Positions 36,311 through 45,177 of a stretch of 64,000 nt of DNA are shown one piece after another. Origin of the DNA: Clostridia bacterium (GTDB lineage: Bacteria > Bacillota > Clostridia > Oscillospirales > CAG-272). The notes below the pieces were generated by a model. That model was not told where the DNA came from. It made no database searches and saw only the letters and a program-made list of their open reading frames with translations. Every line of letters begins with the position of its first letter. Position 1 is the stretch's first letter. Location: positions 248,001 to 312,000 of the forward strand of contig JAFTUC010000029.1 in NCBI GenBank assembly GCA_017466445.1. Direction: 5' to 3'. Made by a program: the position numbers and the translations under genes.

Positions 36311-37525
36311 TTATTTGAGCGCGACCTTATCGGCGAGCTTTTCATAGAGCTTTGTAAGCTTAAGCTGTCGCTCGAGCGATTCTATGTCGATACGCTCGGT
36401 GAACTCCTCGATGTCGTTTATGCCGTAGTAATATTTATAGTACCAGCTATTAGTCTCCCAATCGGCGGCGATAGCGTCAGAGACCTCTTTTTCGGTAACG
36501 CTTACCTCGCACAGACCGAAAATATAGTTATCCTTGATATAGGAATACGCCGAGCTCACCGCCTGAGGATAAAGAAGGTCGTGCATACTGCTTTTTATCT
36601 CGGAATAAGCCTTATTATAATCTTCCTTGCTGAGCGACGAGCCGTTTTGAGAAAGCACATGACTATGAATAAGTCGGTCGAGATAGATATCAACAAGCTC
36701 CTTGCATGGCTCTTTTTCCTTGGTATCGACAACGAACATCGAATAGGCAAACGAGCCTACGCAAATATTCTCAAGATAGGTCCTGAACTCGTCGAGAGTT
36801 TTATACTTTCCATCGGTATATTTATCGCACTGCTCGTCGGTAGGAACAAAGCTGTCGGTCTTCGGTCTTGAGATCGATATAAGCTTTACCGTGAAATCGA
36901 CCTCGATGCCGCACAGCTCCTCGGTAGTATAAAGATCGGGGAAGGTGACTCTTATAACCCTTTCGTCTCCAACGCTCATTCCGATAAGCTGATCCTCGAA
37001 GCCCTCGTTATATCGGTCCTCGTGCTTTCCCTTATATGCACCTATAAAGGATCCCGACCCGATAACGAGATCGACACCGTCCTTCTGATATTCGCTCGAC
37101 ATTCCCGCAATAGTCTCCTCGGAAAGCTCGATATTCTCATCAGCGGGAAGACCCTTGTAGGATATACGCGCGGTATCGTAAAGCGAAAGAGTCGCGCTTC
37201 CCTTTTCGGTATAAGATGTATTTTCAGCTCCGCTCATTACCGCCTTTGCGAGCTCGTACGAAACGCTGACGTTAACATCGCTCTTATTTATCACGATCTC
37301 ACTGAGTGCGGGTGGATCTATATGATCAAGAGGGTCGTAGACAACGTCCGAAAGACTTCCGAATATCTTTTCAAAGGTCTTGTCCTCTTCTTTATTGCCA
37401 TTTCCGTTTTCCTTCTCGCTCTCCTTCCTTTTACCGTTTCCCGAGCATGCGGCAAGCGTGCCGAGCAAAAGGGCAAGCATCGAAAGGATCGCAACAGATC
37501 TTACTAAAACACTTCTAAACTTCAT
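36311..37525 (-). CDS. Lipoprotein with trigger-factor-like FKBP peptidyl-prolyl isomerase domain
   Basis: A 404-residue lipoprotein: signal peptide with lipobox LAAC and lipidated Cys27, then a Lys/Glu/Asn-rich linker. Residues about 110-225 match the FKBP-type domain of trigger factor (GFEDQLIGMSVGDERVIRVT, then FPDLYTTEELCGIEVDFTV). The rest is helical, like the trigger factor C-terminal chaperone region. There is no ribosome-binding N-domain. It is probably an extracytoplasmic folding factor on the outer face of the membrane, analogous in place to PrsA but built from a trigger-factor core. GGAG lies five bases before the ATG. It lies 24 bases downstream of the P-type ATPase homologue. Confidence 0.85.
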   Translation of the reverse strand: MKFRSVLVRSVAILSMLALLLGTLAACSGNGKRKESEKENGNGNKEEDKTFEKIFGSLSDVVYDPLDHIDPPALSEIVINKSDVNVSVSYELAKAVMSGAENTSYTEKGSATLSLYDTARISYKGLPADENIELSEETIAGMSSEYQKDGVDLVIGSGSFIGAYKGKHEDRYNEGFEDQLIGMSVGDERVIRVTFPDLYTTEELCGIEVDFTVKLISISRPKTDSFVPTDEQCDKYTDGKYKTLDEFRTYLENICVGSFAYSMFVVDTKEKEPCKELVDIYLDRLIHSHVLSQNGSSLSKEDYNKAYSEIKSSMHDLLYPQAVSSAYSYIKDNYIFGLCEVSVTEKEVSDAIAADWETNSWYYKYYYGINDIEEFTERIDIESLERQLKLTKLYEKLADKVALK

Positions 37526-37549
37526 ATTATCTCCGATTATTTTTATATT

Positions 37550-40324
37550 TTATATATCTTTGTTCTGACCTTTTTTATGTTTTCCTCTTTTTTTGAAAAA
37601 TCCGAGCGCTCTCGCAAGCACCGAGGACAAAAGAAGAGAAAGTATTGGGCTCAGAATTACCGGCACGAGCATTTTTGGGGAGATCGCAGAAGAGGGATCC
37701 TCCGTCAGCACCGATGTGAATCTTCCCATCACGCACGAAAGTATTACGAATACGGCGACCCCCACTAAATAGAGAAGCTGTATTCTGTTCACCTTCAGCT
37801 CTGCTCCCGCTTGTTTTCCGCTGAATATACTGTGAAGCATCACCGATGCGGAAAGCACAGCAAAGGAGAGAAAGACGCACGATGAGAGAGAGCTCGGGTC
37901 AGTAAGACCGATCAGCTCAAGGACTACGCAGAAAAGAGGAACGAGCACACCGCAAAAGGCTCCTTTTTCTATGCATTTTACCGATGTCTTTATTATTCCC
38001 GATTCAGAGACGTCTCTCTGCTTCTCGATATGTATCCTCGTACTCGGATGCCTGAACGCCATTATGAGGGCTGCGACAAAATCAAACACGAGTCCGAGAA
38101 CGAGTATCGACATCGGACTCAGAAGAAATCTTCCGAGCAAAAGGAAGAGCATCACCGCACTTAGACGGGCGCTCTGCACCGTCATAAGATATTCGAGCAT
38201 CCTGATTATATTTCCGTTTATATTTTTCGCATTTCCGATGGCTCCGAGCACCGCGTTAAGACCGCCCGAAGGAGTATCGTCCACCATTGTAACCACCGCA
38301 TCCGAAACGAACCTGAGTGCCTCGCAGCCGTCGTACTGTGTTTTTTCTCTGTCAGAGCCTGTAAGACTAAGGCATTCGGTCATGCCGATATCAGCCTCTC
38401 TGAGAAGCGGAAGCTCGCGGAGCTTGTTTCCGAGAAAGGCGACCTTACGTCCGCTCTTTTGGAGCGTCTTTATCGCGATCTCCCTATCCGAAACGCTCAT
38501 TCCCTCGAGCATAGAGATCCCCTTCAGTCTTTCCTCAAGCGCCGTGCCGTCTGCCGACGCGAGCTCACGGATCTCTTTTCCTTTTATGACCTCGTCACGC
38601 GAGAGCACCATTCCGATCGCTCTCGCTATCTGATAATTCTTTTCGCTTATCTCGTCGCACGCAAGGATTATCTTTATCCCCGCGGCACGCGCTCTTGCGA
38701 TATTTTGCGCCACCTCGGGCAGTATTGGCTCATTGAGGACTATAAAGCCCTCGAAGATGAGCTCATTCTGACTATCCCTCAGCTTTGTAAGAGTATTGAA
38801 GCGTGAATGCTTGGAGGCAATCGCTATTACTCTGTACGCCTGACGCATAAGCTGCTTTGCCGCGACGTCTATCTTACTGCGCTCTACCGGTCCCAGGCGC
38901 AGAACTCTGCCGTTTTCATAATAGTGCGTGCAGCACTCAAGTATCTCATCCGCCTCGCCTCGCAAAATAACCGTGTTATCTCCGTTAAAGCGAACGAGTG
39001 CCGTATCAAACCTGTTTATCTCGCTCCGTCTTTTGAAATCGACGAGAGGATATTCCTCTTCAAGCGATGAGTTATAAATTCCGCAGTCGAGCGATGCCTT
39101 AAGGATAGCATCCTCCTCAAAGGTATAGAAATCCCCCGAGTCCTGTCCGACCGCGCCGAGCTTATTTTGCCCGTAAAGACCTGTCGTTACTATTGCGTAT
39201 CTTAAAAGCCGCAAGCAGTTATCAGCGAACCCCTTTTCGCTGATGTCGTAAAGCTTTCCCGAAACGTACGCGCGCTCAAGCGACATACGGCGCTTTGAGC
39301 ATATGGCCTCGGGCGGGACGATGACCGTATCGATATTTTCAAGAGTATCCAGCCTGTCCGCGTTTTTGATAAGCGCACCTTTTTTATTTCTGCGCTTTCG
39401 GCTGAGCGAATCGAAAAGTCCGCACGCCACTATGACGTATCCGAGCAGCATAAAAAACTCGGAAAGTCCCGCAACTCCGATCGAAAGAGATATGAGAAGC
39501 GTATTTAGCGGATCTCCTCCGCTGAAGATGGGAAGCAGTCCGACAAACGAGATCACAAATGCCGACGCAAGATAAAAGAGACTTATCCTTCTGCCGATCC
39601 GCTTCAGCGTATCGAACACGGCAAGCTTATGGTATTCGGCGGCAGGCTTATTCTTGTTCGTGCGACAAACGAGCGTATTTTTGCCCAGCTCGCACGCAAT
39701 CGCGAGCCCGCTTCCCTTTGTGACGATGGTAGACGCCCACGCCATATTAAAGCACATGTGCGGAGGAACGTTTCTGTATTCCACAAAATCGCTCGTCTTT
39801 TTTATACTTCCAACTCCGTCGGTTATTCCCGTTTCAAGTATGTAAAGTCCTTTATCACTGACAATACGGGCATCGCACGGAACGATATCACCCTCGGACA
39901 GCAGGATAAGATCGCCGAACACGATCTCGTCCTGCTTTACGTTATAAACACGTCCGCCTCTTATGACCTTTATATTAGGAAGAGAGCTCCGCGCCGCGTG
40001 TTCAAGAAGAAGACGCGCACTGCAGTAGGTGATAAACATTACGGCGTAGCTGAGGGCTATAAGCGACGCGGAAACGATCGCCGTAACGTAGTGTCCAAAG
40101 AAAAGGGCGACGAGTGACGTAAGCATGAGAAGTATTCCGAGTCCGTTAGTCGAAAAATCGGAGATACAGTCCCTTACCGATCTGTGTTCTATAGGAAAAA
40201 CGTCGTTTTTTCCGTTTTTTTCAAGTCTCTCGCGCGCAAGAGCCTTTTCGAGACCGAGCTCCGAGCTGCTTTTTGTAAGCTCCTCAACCTCAGAGACGGT
40301 TTTATCATGCCAACGCTCCGCCAT
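37550..40324 (-). CDS. P-type ATPase homologue lacking all catalytic motifs (pseudoenzyme)
   Basis: A 924-residue protein with the domain plan and length of P2-type cation ATPases: cation-ATPase N-terminal segment, two helices, actuator domain, two helices, P- and N-domains, six C-terminal helices. The motifs that define activity are missing. TGES is replaced by TGITDG (165-170); PEGL in helix 4 by SEFF (288-291); the DKTGT phosphorylation site by PPEAICS (337-343), with no Asp; DPPR by NEPI; TGD by ACDE; and GDGxND by LGNKLRE (631-637). The fold markers around them remain (KGAxE-like LRGEADEILECC, LREADIGM). The reading frame is uninterrupted, so this is not ordinary decay. It cannot transport by the known mechanism; a regulatory, scaffold or scramblase-like role is possible. 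Confidence 0.88.
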   Translation of the reverse strand: MAERWHDKTVSEVEELTKSSSELGLEKALARERLEKNGKNDVFPIEHRSVRDCISDFSTNGLGILLMLTSLVALFFGHYVTAIVSASLIALSYAVMFITYCSARLLLEHAARSSLPNIKVIRGGRVYNVKQDEIVFGDLILLSEGDIVPCDARIVSDKGLYILETGITDGVGSIKKTSDFVEYRNVPPHMCFNMAWASTIVTKGSGLAIACELGKNTLVCRTNKNKPAAEYHKLAVFDTLKRIGRRISLFYLASAFVISFVGLLPIFSGGDPLNTLLISLSIGVAGLSEFFMLLGYVIVACGLFDSLSRKRRNKKGALIKNADRLDTLENIDTVIVPPEAICSKRRMSLERAYVSGKLYDISEKGFADNCLRLLRYAIVTTGLYGQNKLGAVGQDSGDFYTFEEDAILKASLDCGIYNSSLEEEYPLVDFKRRSEINRFDTALVRFNGDNTVILRGEADEILECCTHYYENGRVLRLGPVERSKIDVAAKQLMRQAYRVIAIASKHSRFNTLTKLRDSQNELIFEGFIVLNEPILPEVAQNIARARAAGIKIILACDEISEKNYQIARAIGMVLSRDEVIKGKEIRELASADGTALEERLKGISMLEGMSVSDREIAIKTLQKSGRKVAFLGNKLRELPLLREADIGMTECLSLTGSDREKTQYDGCEALRFVSDAVVTMVDDTPSGGLNAVLGAIGNAKNINGNIIRMLEYLMTVQSARLSAVMLFLLLGRFLLSPMSILVLGLVFDFVAALIMAFRHPSTRIHIEKQRDVSESGIIKTSVKCIEKGAFCGVLVPLFCVVLELIGLTDPSSLSSCVFLSFAVLSASVMLHSIFSGKQAGAELKVNRIQLLYLVGVAVFVILSCVMGRFTSVLTEDPSSAISPKMLVPVILSPILSLLLSSVLARALGFFKKRGKHKKGQNKDI

Positions 40325-40365
40325 ATACAGATCATTCCCCTTTCCTTGATTTTTTCAGATTTTCA

Positions 40366-42654
40366 TCAATTGCACATAATAATGAGATCGTCGTCCCTTG
40401 CATCCATGCTGATCACCGATATATTTCTGTCGTAATCGCCTATCAGCTTGCTTGCAAGAACGTCCTCCACCTCGCGCTGTATGGTACGTCTCAGATTTCT
40501 CGCACCGTACTTACGGGAGAAGGATCTCCTTGCGATCGTTCTCACTGCCGCTTCGGTGTAACCGAGCTTTATCTCCTTTTCGGAGAGAGTTTTTACGAGA
40601 TCTCCGAGCATTATCTTTGCGATCTCGACGAAATCGTCCTCGTCAAGTGATCTGAAGGTGATTATTTCGTCGACTCTGTTTATAAACTCGGGTCTCAGGA
40701 ACTGAGACAGCGCCTTTTCGGTCTTTCCCTCGGACGTCGCCCTGCCCTCGTCGGAAAATCCGAGAGGAGCATCGACTCCGACCGCTCCCGCGTTCGTTGT
40801 CATGACTATGACCGTATTTTCAAAATTGACCTTTTTGCCTCTCGCGTCGGTGATATACCCGTCATCGAGTATCTGAAGGAGGATATTCATAACGTCGGGA
40901 TGCGCCTTCTCGATCTCGTCGAAAAGTATGACCGAATAGGGCTTACGGCGGATCTTCTCGGTAAGCTGACCCGCATCGTCGTATCCGACGTATCCGGGAG
41001 GCGCTCCGATGATCCTCGACACCGCATGCTTTTCCATAAACTCGGACATATCGAGGCGTATAAGAGTTTCGGGCGAATCGAAAAGATCGGACGCGAGCAG
41101 CTTGACGAGCTCGGTCTTACCGACTCCCGTAGGTCCTGCGAATATAAAGGATACCGGCTTGCGCTTATACGCTATTCCGGCGCGGTTACGCTTGATCGCT
41201 CTCGCAACGGCATCGACCGCCTCGTCCTGACCTATGAGCCTCTCCTTAAGTCTGTCGGCAAGCTTGTCGACACGTCTGAACTCGTTTTCGGTAATATTAC
41301 TTGCCGGAATACCCGTCCAGAGCTCTACCACGCTCGCAAGCTGAGAGGTGGTAAGAACGACCGAGCTTCTTGCGAGCTCAGCCTCCTGCGCTTCCCTTTC
41401 AGCGGAGATGAGAGCGGTCTTGATTTCTGCCACTCTGCGGTATTTTTCGTTTATCTCCTCTTCCGGAACCTCTTTAGCCTCCTCGAGCTCCGCTTCCTTT
41501 TTAAGTCGCTCAAGCTCTGCGCTTGCCTTTTCGGCGCGCGCTATCTCGGGTGAGTGGAGTGCGAGATAGGAGGATGCCTCATCAAGAAGGTCTATCGCCT
41601 TATCGGGAAGGAATCTGTCGGTTATATATCTCTCGGAGAGCATTACCGTACGCTCTATGACTATATCGGGAATAGTTATGCCGTGGAAGCTTTCGTAATA
41701 TCCCTTTATACCTCTCAGTATCTCGATACTGTCGGCGATAGAGGGCTCCTCTACGATTATAGGCTGGAAGCGGCGTTCAAGAGCCGAATCCTTTTCTATA
41801 TACTTTCTGTACTCCGCAAGAGTGGTGGCTCCGATGACCTGAACGTCACCTCTGGAAAGCGCAGGCTTCAGAATGTTTGCCGCACTCATGCTTCCCTCGG
41901 AATCTCCCGCTCCGACGATACTGTGTACCTCGTCGATAACGAGTATGACGTTGCCCTTTGCCTTGACCTCCTCAATAAGTCCCTTTATTCTCGACTCAAA
42001 CTGTCCCCTGAACTGCGTACCCGCGACAAGTGCGGTAAGGTCAACGACCCTTACCTCCTTGTCTGCAAGCTTTCCGGGCGCCTTTCCGTCGGCAATAAGC
42101 TGCGCGAGCGCCTCGGCTATCGCCGTCTTGCCGACTCCGGGCTCACCTATAAGGCAGGGATTGTTCTTCTGTCTGCGGCAAAGTATCTGCATCATTCGCT
42201 CCATTTCGTCGTCTCTTCCGACGACTCTGTCGAGCTTTCCTTCTCTTGCCTTTGCGGTTATATCGGTACAGTAGGTATCAAGAAACTGAGTTGAGCTCTT
42301 TGCGCCCTTGCTCTTTTTCTGTTTTCCGTCGCCGCCGCGATCCTTGTTGTCGCTTTTTTCTCCGGAGGCACCGATAGCCCCGAAAAGCTTTGAAAAGTTG
42401 ATGGGAGGAGTTTTTCCCATATCGTCGTCCGATTCATCGTCCGCCTGAGCCTGGATTATCCCCTCCATCTCCATATCCATGCGGTCTATATCCTCATCGG
42501 TTATTCCCATATTTCCGAGAATATTATTGATAGGACCTATTCCGAGCTCCTTTGCACACTTTATACAGATCCCCTCGTTGGTCGTCTTATCTCCCTCCAT
42601 ACGGGATATGAATATTACCGCTACTCTTTTTTTGCATCTTGCACACATTTCCAT
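40366..42654 (-). CDS. ClpE/ClpC-like AAA+ unfoldase with N-terminal zinc finger
   Basis: A 762-residue Hsp100 protein with two AAA+ modules, which unfolds proteins for ClpP or disaggregates them. Instead of the Clp_N repeat domain it starts with a four-cysteine zinc finger (Cys4, Cys7, Cys30, Cys33), as in ClpE, followed by a linker. AAA1 has Walker A GEPGVGKT (170-177) and VILVIDEVHSIVGAG; AAA2 has FAGPTGVGKTELVKLLA and SVILFDEIEKAHPDV. A middle coiled coil separates them. It precedes the P-type ATPase homologue by 42 bases on the same strand. The ribosome binding site is weak; in-frame codon 3 (ATG) is an alternative start. Confidence 0.93.
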   Translation of the reverse strand: MEMCARCKKRVAVIFISRMEGDKTTNEGICIKCAKELGIGPINNILGNMGITDEDIDRMDMEMEGIIQAQADDESDDDMGKTPPINFSKLFGAIGASGEKSDNKDRGGDGKQKKSKGAKSSTQFLDTYCTDITAKAREGKLDRVVGRDDEMERMMQILCRRQKNNPCLIGEPGVGKTAIAEALAQLIADGKAPGKLADKEVRVVDLTALVAGTQFRGQFESRIKGLIEEVKAKGNVILVIDEVHSIVGAGDSEGSMSAANILKPALSRGDVQVIGATTLAEYRKYIEKDSALERRFQPIIVEEPSIADSIEILRGIKGYYESFHGITIPDIVIERTVMLSERYITDRFLPDKAIDLLDEASSYLALHSPEIARAEKASAELERLKKEAELEEAKEVPEEEINEKYRRVAEIKTALISAEREAQEAELARSSVVLTTSQLASVVELWTGIPASNITENEFRRVDKLADRLKERLIGQDEAVDAVARAIKRNRAGIAYKRKPVSFIFAGPTGVGKTELVKLLASDLFDSPETLIRLDMSEFMEKHAVSRIIGAPPGYVGYDDAGQLTEKIRRKPYSVILFDEIEKAHPDVMNILLQILDDGYITDARGKKVNFENTVIVMTTNAGAVGVDAPLGFSDEGRATSEGKTEKALSQFLRPEFINRVDEIITFRSLDEDDFVEIAKIMLGDLVKTLSEKEIKLGYTEAAVRTIARRSFSRKYGARNLRRTIQREVEDVLASKLIGDYDRNISVISMDARDDDLIIMCN

Positions 42655-42728
42655 ATTTAAAAAACCACACTTTCGAGTTTAAACTATGCTAAAAACACAC
42701 TTTTCTATGCCAAACGGCACCGATCTTA

Positions 42729-43247
42729 TCAGAGCCCGAAGATTCCGAGTCCGTAGAACCATCTTGTGACGGTCATGGATTCCGCTATAGAACCGATCTG
42801 AGGAGCAATAGCAGACAGTACGGTAAGAATCAGGCAGATAACTACAGAGAGAACGTATGCCCACGCAAGTCCGAGAAGAAGACCGATGACCGCGCCGAGT
42901 ATCTTGTCAAGCTTATCGGCTACGGGGATCTTTATGTTCTTGAGAAGCTTCTTTACGATACCTACAACGATCGACATTACAAGGAAGATGAGCACGAAAG
43001 CGATCATTCTTGCCGCCTTGCCCGAAACAACGAGGTCATAAACGAAGCCCGATCCGCCTGAGGGAAGCATTTCCGCTATCGACTTTCCGATCGTTCTTCC
43101 GAGAACGGGGGAGAGTATCCAAGAAAAGATGACTGCCACAAGGAAGCCCGCGATATCGAGCACTGCGCCGGTAAGTCCTTTTCTGAGGTACCTCACAACG
43201 TTCAAAACTATAATTACAAGTATTATGATGTCAAATATAAATCCCAT
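42729..43247 (-). CDS. CvpA family membrane protein (tandem copy 2)
   Basis: A 172-residue protein with four hydrophobic helices, of the colicin V production protein (CvpA) family. It begins MGFIFDIIILVIIVLNVVRY and ends SMTVTRWFYGLGIFGL. The last 16 residues are identical to those of the neighbouring paralogue at 43301, and the N-termini are nearly so, which marks a tandem duplication. Function of CvpA proteins in Clostridia is not settled; in Proteobacteria they affect envelope homeostasis and colicin export. It lies 53 bases downstream of its paralogue and 74 bases upstream of the ClpE-like gene. Confidence 0.85.
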   Translation of the reverse strand: MGFIFDIIILVIIVLNVVRYLRKGLTGAVLDIAGFLVAVIFSWILSPVLGRTIGKSIAEMLPSGGSGFVYDLVVSGKAARMIAFVLIFLVMSIVVGIVKKLLKNIKIPVADKLDKILGAVIGLLLGLAWAYVLSVVICLILTVLSAIAPQIGSIAESMTVTRWFYGLGIFGL

Positions 43248-43300
43248 TTCTTTTCCTTTACCTTTCTTTTTTGGTTAAAATATTTATGTGCAGTGTGCAA

Positions 43301-43780
43301 TTAGAGTCCAAAGATTCCGAGTCCGTAGAACCATCTTGTAACGGTCATAGAATCGGTAAGAGATCTGAGCTGAGGAACCACGGCTGATATAATTGTAAGC
43401 AGTACGAAAATAAGTACCGAAGCAACGTACGCCCACGCAAATCCGAGAAGAAGTCCGAAAGCTCCTCCGAGTATCTTATCCACTTTTGAGATTATAGGTA
43501 GCTTTATGCTTTTTGCAAGCCTCTTTATACCCGAAACCACAAAGGTCATCGCAACAAAAATTATGATAAACGCGATTATCCTCATAATATCGTCCGAGCC
43601 GTCAGAGCGTAGGATCTTGCCTATAAGCTTACCGAGATATGGAGAAAATACCCACGCGGATATAACCGAAAGCAAAAATCCCGCGATATCAAGCACGACG
43701 CTCATCAGACCTCTTTTGGCATATTTCAGAACGTTCAGTACTATGATCAGTAAAACGATTATATCAAATATAAATCCCAT
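43301..43780 (-). CDS. CvpA family membrane protein (tandem copy 1)
   Basis: A 159-residue four-helix membrane protein of the CvpA family, paralogous to the gene at 42729. It is shorter in the middle loop: the paralogue has an additional segment (LPSGGSGFVYDLVVSGKA) where this copy has RSDGSDDI. Both keep the LDKILG or VDKILG core and the identical C-terminal 16 residues. It follows the DUF5711 gene by 41 bases. Confidence 0.85.
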   Translation of the reverse strand: MGFIFDIIVLLIIVLNVLKYAKRGLMSVVLDIAGFLLSVISAWVFSPYLGKLIGKILRSDGSDDIMRIIAFIIIFVAMTFVVSGIKRLAKSIKLPIISKVDKILGGAFGLLLGFAWAYVASVLIFVLLTIISAVVPQLRSLTDSMTVTRWFYGLGIFGL

Positions 43781-43821
43781 TTTCCATTCCCCCTTTCATA
43801 ACGTCAAGAATATAAATCAGG

Positions 43822-45177
43822 TCATTTCATCTCTGTTTTTTTGATAGAAGTAGCAAAGCAAGCGTAGGTCTCATCCGACATTTCAATAAAATACTTGAGC
43901 TTTTCAGACGAATTATAGACCTTTTTATCCTTTCCGCTACTCATATTCACAGAGACCGCAGAGCTCTCGGTAATAATATACGCCGTCTCCTTCGATATAT
44001 TCAAGCCCACGAGTCCTCCGTCGACAGAAAGATCGAAGCTTTTTACGCTATTTTCGCTCATCAGCACCGTATGCACCGAAAATCTTTCCGAATTATCGAC
44101 AATTCTTTTCGCATAGACGAGCGCGCCCGTATCAGAAAGCTTATACATATGCATATCGCCGCAGTCGAGCGCACGGCTTGAAACGGTCTTTCCGTTTGCA
44201 TCAACAAGAGTCAGAAAGTCCTCAAAAAGGATCACTATATTGCCGTTATCGAGATATCTGCACTCTATAGGAAATCCTTCTTCAAGGTTTATTATCTTTT
44301 TCGGAGCGTCACTTTCGGTATCAAGTATCATAAGCTCGCTCTCGACCCTTCCGTCATATGTGACCGAATAGGTGAGCAGAGCGATTTCTCCCGTTTTTCC
44401 GTTCATATCCATAGACGCGACTCGGTTATTCTTTTTTATGAGATTACGCACCTTCATATCGGGTGTGTACACCTTTATTTCGCTGGTATAATCGTTTCCG
44501 TGTCTCGCCACCGCAAAGCTTCCGCTATCCGAGACGGTAGCAGAGTATATCGCATTTCCTTCCTTTTCGGTATACTTCACACCGAGGCTATCGTAGACAC
44601 CGAATGAATTTCCCGCGCGATCGTAAATGATCGCATAATCTCCCGAGGTTTCGAGCTTCGGAAGTGAATATATCGATTCATCCGAATACTGATGCGTTCC
44701 GTCGGGCGCAAAGATCACCACTCTGTCGCTTCCCGCAATTATCGGAGTGCCTGAAAGCGAGCCGAACGAAGCGTTCTCATTTATGCTGAAGTAGTACTCC
44801 GAGACTCCGTTTTGGGTCTCGCCGCGACCGAGCATATCGCGAAACGCGCGCTGCATACTTATCGTTGTTATTTTATCTCCGAAAAAGGTAAGAAAGAGCA
44901 CGACGAACAAAGTAAGAGCTACCCAGAGTACGCTTGATACCGTTCCGAAGCGATCAGACTGTTTTTTCGCATATGCATCAACTATCGGTCGGTCGTCGGT
45001 ATTTTCCTGTCGCTCGTTTTTCTTCGTTCCCTTAAAAAGAAGCTTGAAAACGCTCTGCTTTTTTTCATTTTCCTCCGAGTCTGCGATCTTTTTTATATCT
45101 ATAAATCCGTCGCTCTCGGGCTCGTGCATATTCAGCTTCTTATCGTCGAACGAATATTTTTTTCTTTTATTACTCAA
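43822..45177 (-). CDS. DUF5711 family membrane-anchored beta-propeller-like protein
   Basis: A product of about 451 residues: basic/acidic cytoplasmic N-terminus (about 1-100), one transmembrane helix (SSVLWVALTLFVVLFLTFFG, about 105-125), then an extracytoplasmic domain with repeated short beta blades (for example VVIFAPDGTHQYSDESIYSL, NSFGVYDSLGVKY, SGSFAVARHGNDY), as in WD40-like propellers. I recognise it as DUF5711. The start is uncertain: TTG at 45177 overlaps the truA stop (TTGAGTAA), with AGGAGG about 13 bases upstream; an in-frame ATG at 45129 lacks a clear site. Context with cvpA and clp genes suggests an envelope role. Confidence 0.75.
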   Translation of the reverse strand: MSNKRKKYSFDDKKLNMHEPESDGFIDIKKIADSEENEKKQSVFKLLFKGTKKNERQENTDDRPIVDAYAKKQSDRFGTVSSVLWVALTLFVVLFLTFFGDKITTISMQRAFRDMLGRGETQNGVSEYYFSINENASFGSLSGTPIIAGSDRVVIFAPDGTHQYSDESIYSLPKLETSGDYAIIYDRAGNSFGVYDSLGVKYTEKEGNAIYSATVSDSGSFAVARHGNDYTSEIKVYTPDMKVRNLIKKNNRVASMDMNGKTGEIALLTYSVTYDGRVESELMILDTESDAPKKIINLEEGFPIECRYLDNGNIVILFEDFLTLVDANGKTVSSRALDCGDMHMYKLSDTGALVYAKRIVDNSERFSVHTVLMSENSVKSFDLSVDGGLVGLNISKETAYIITESSAVSVNMSSGKDKKVYNSSEKLKYFIEMSDETYACFATSIKKTEMK

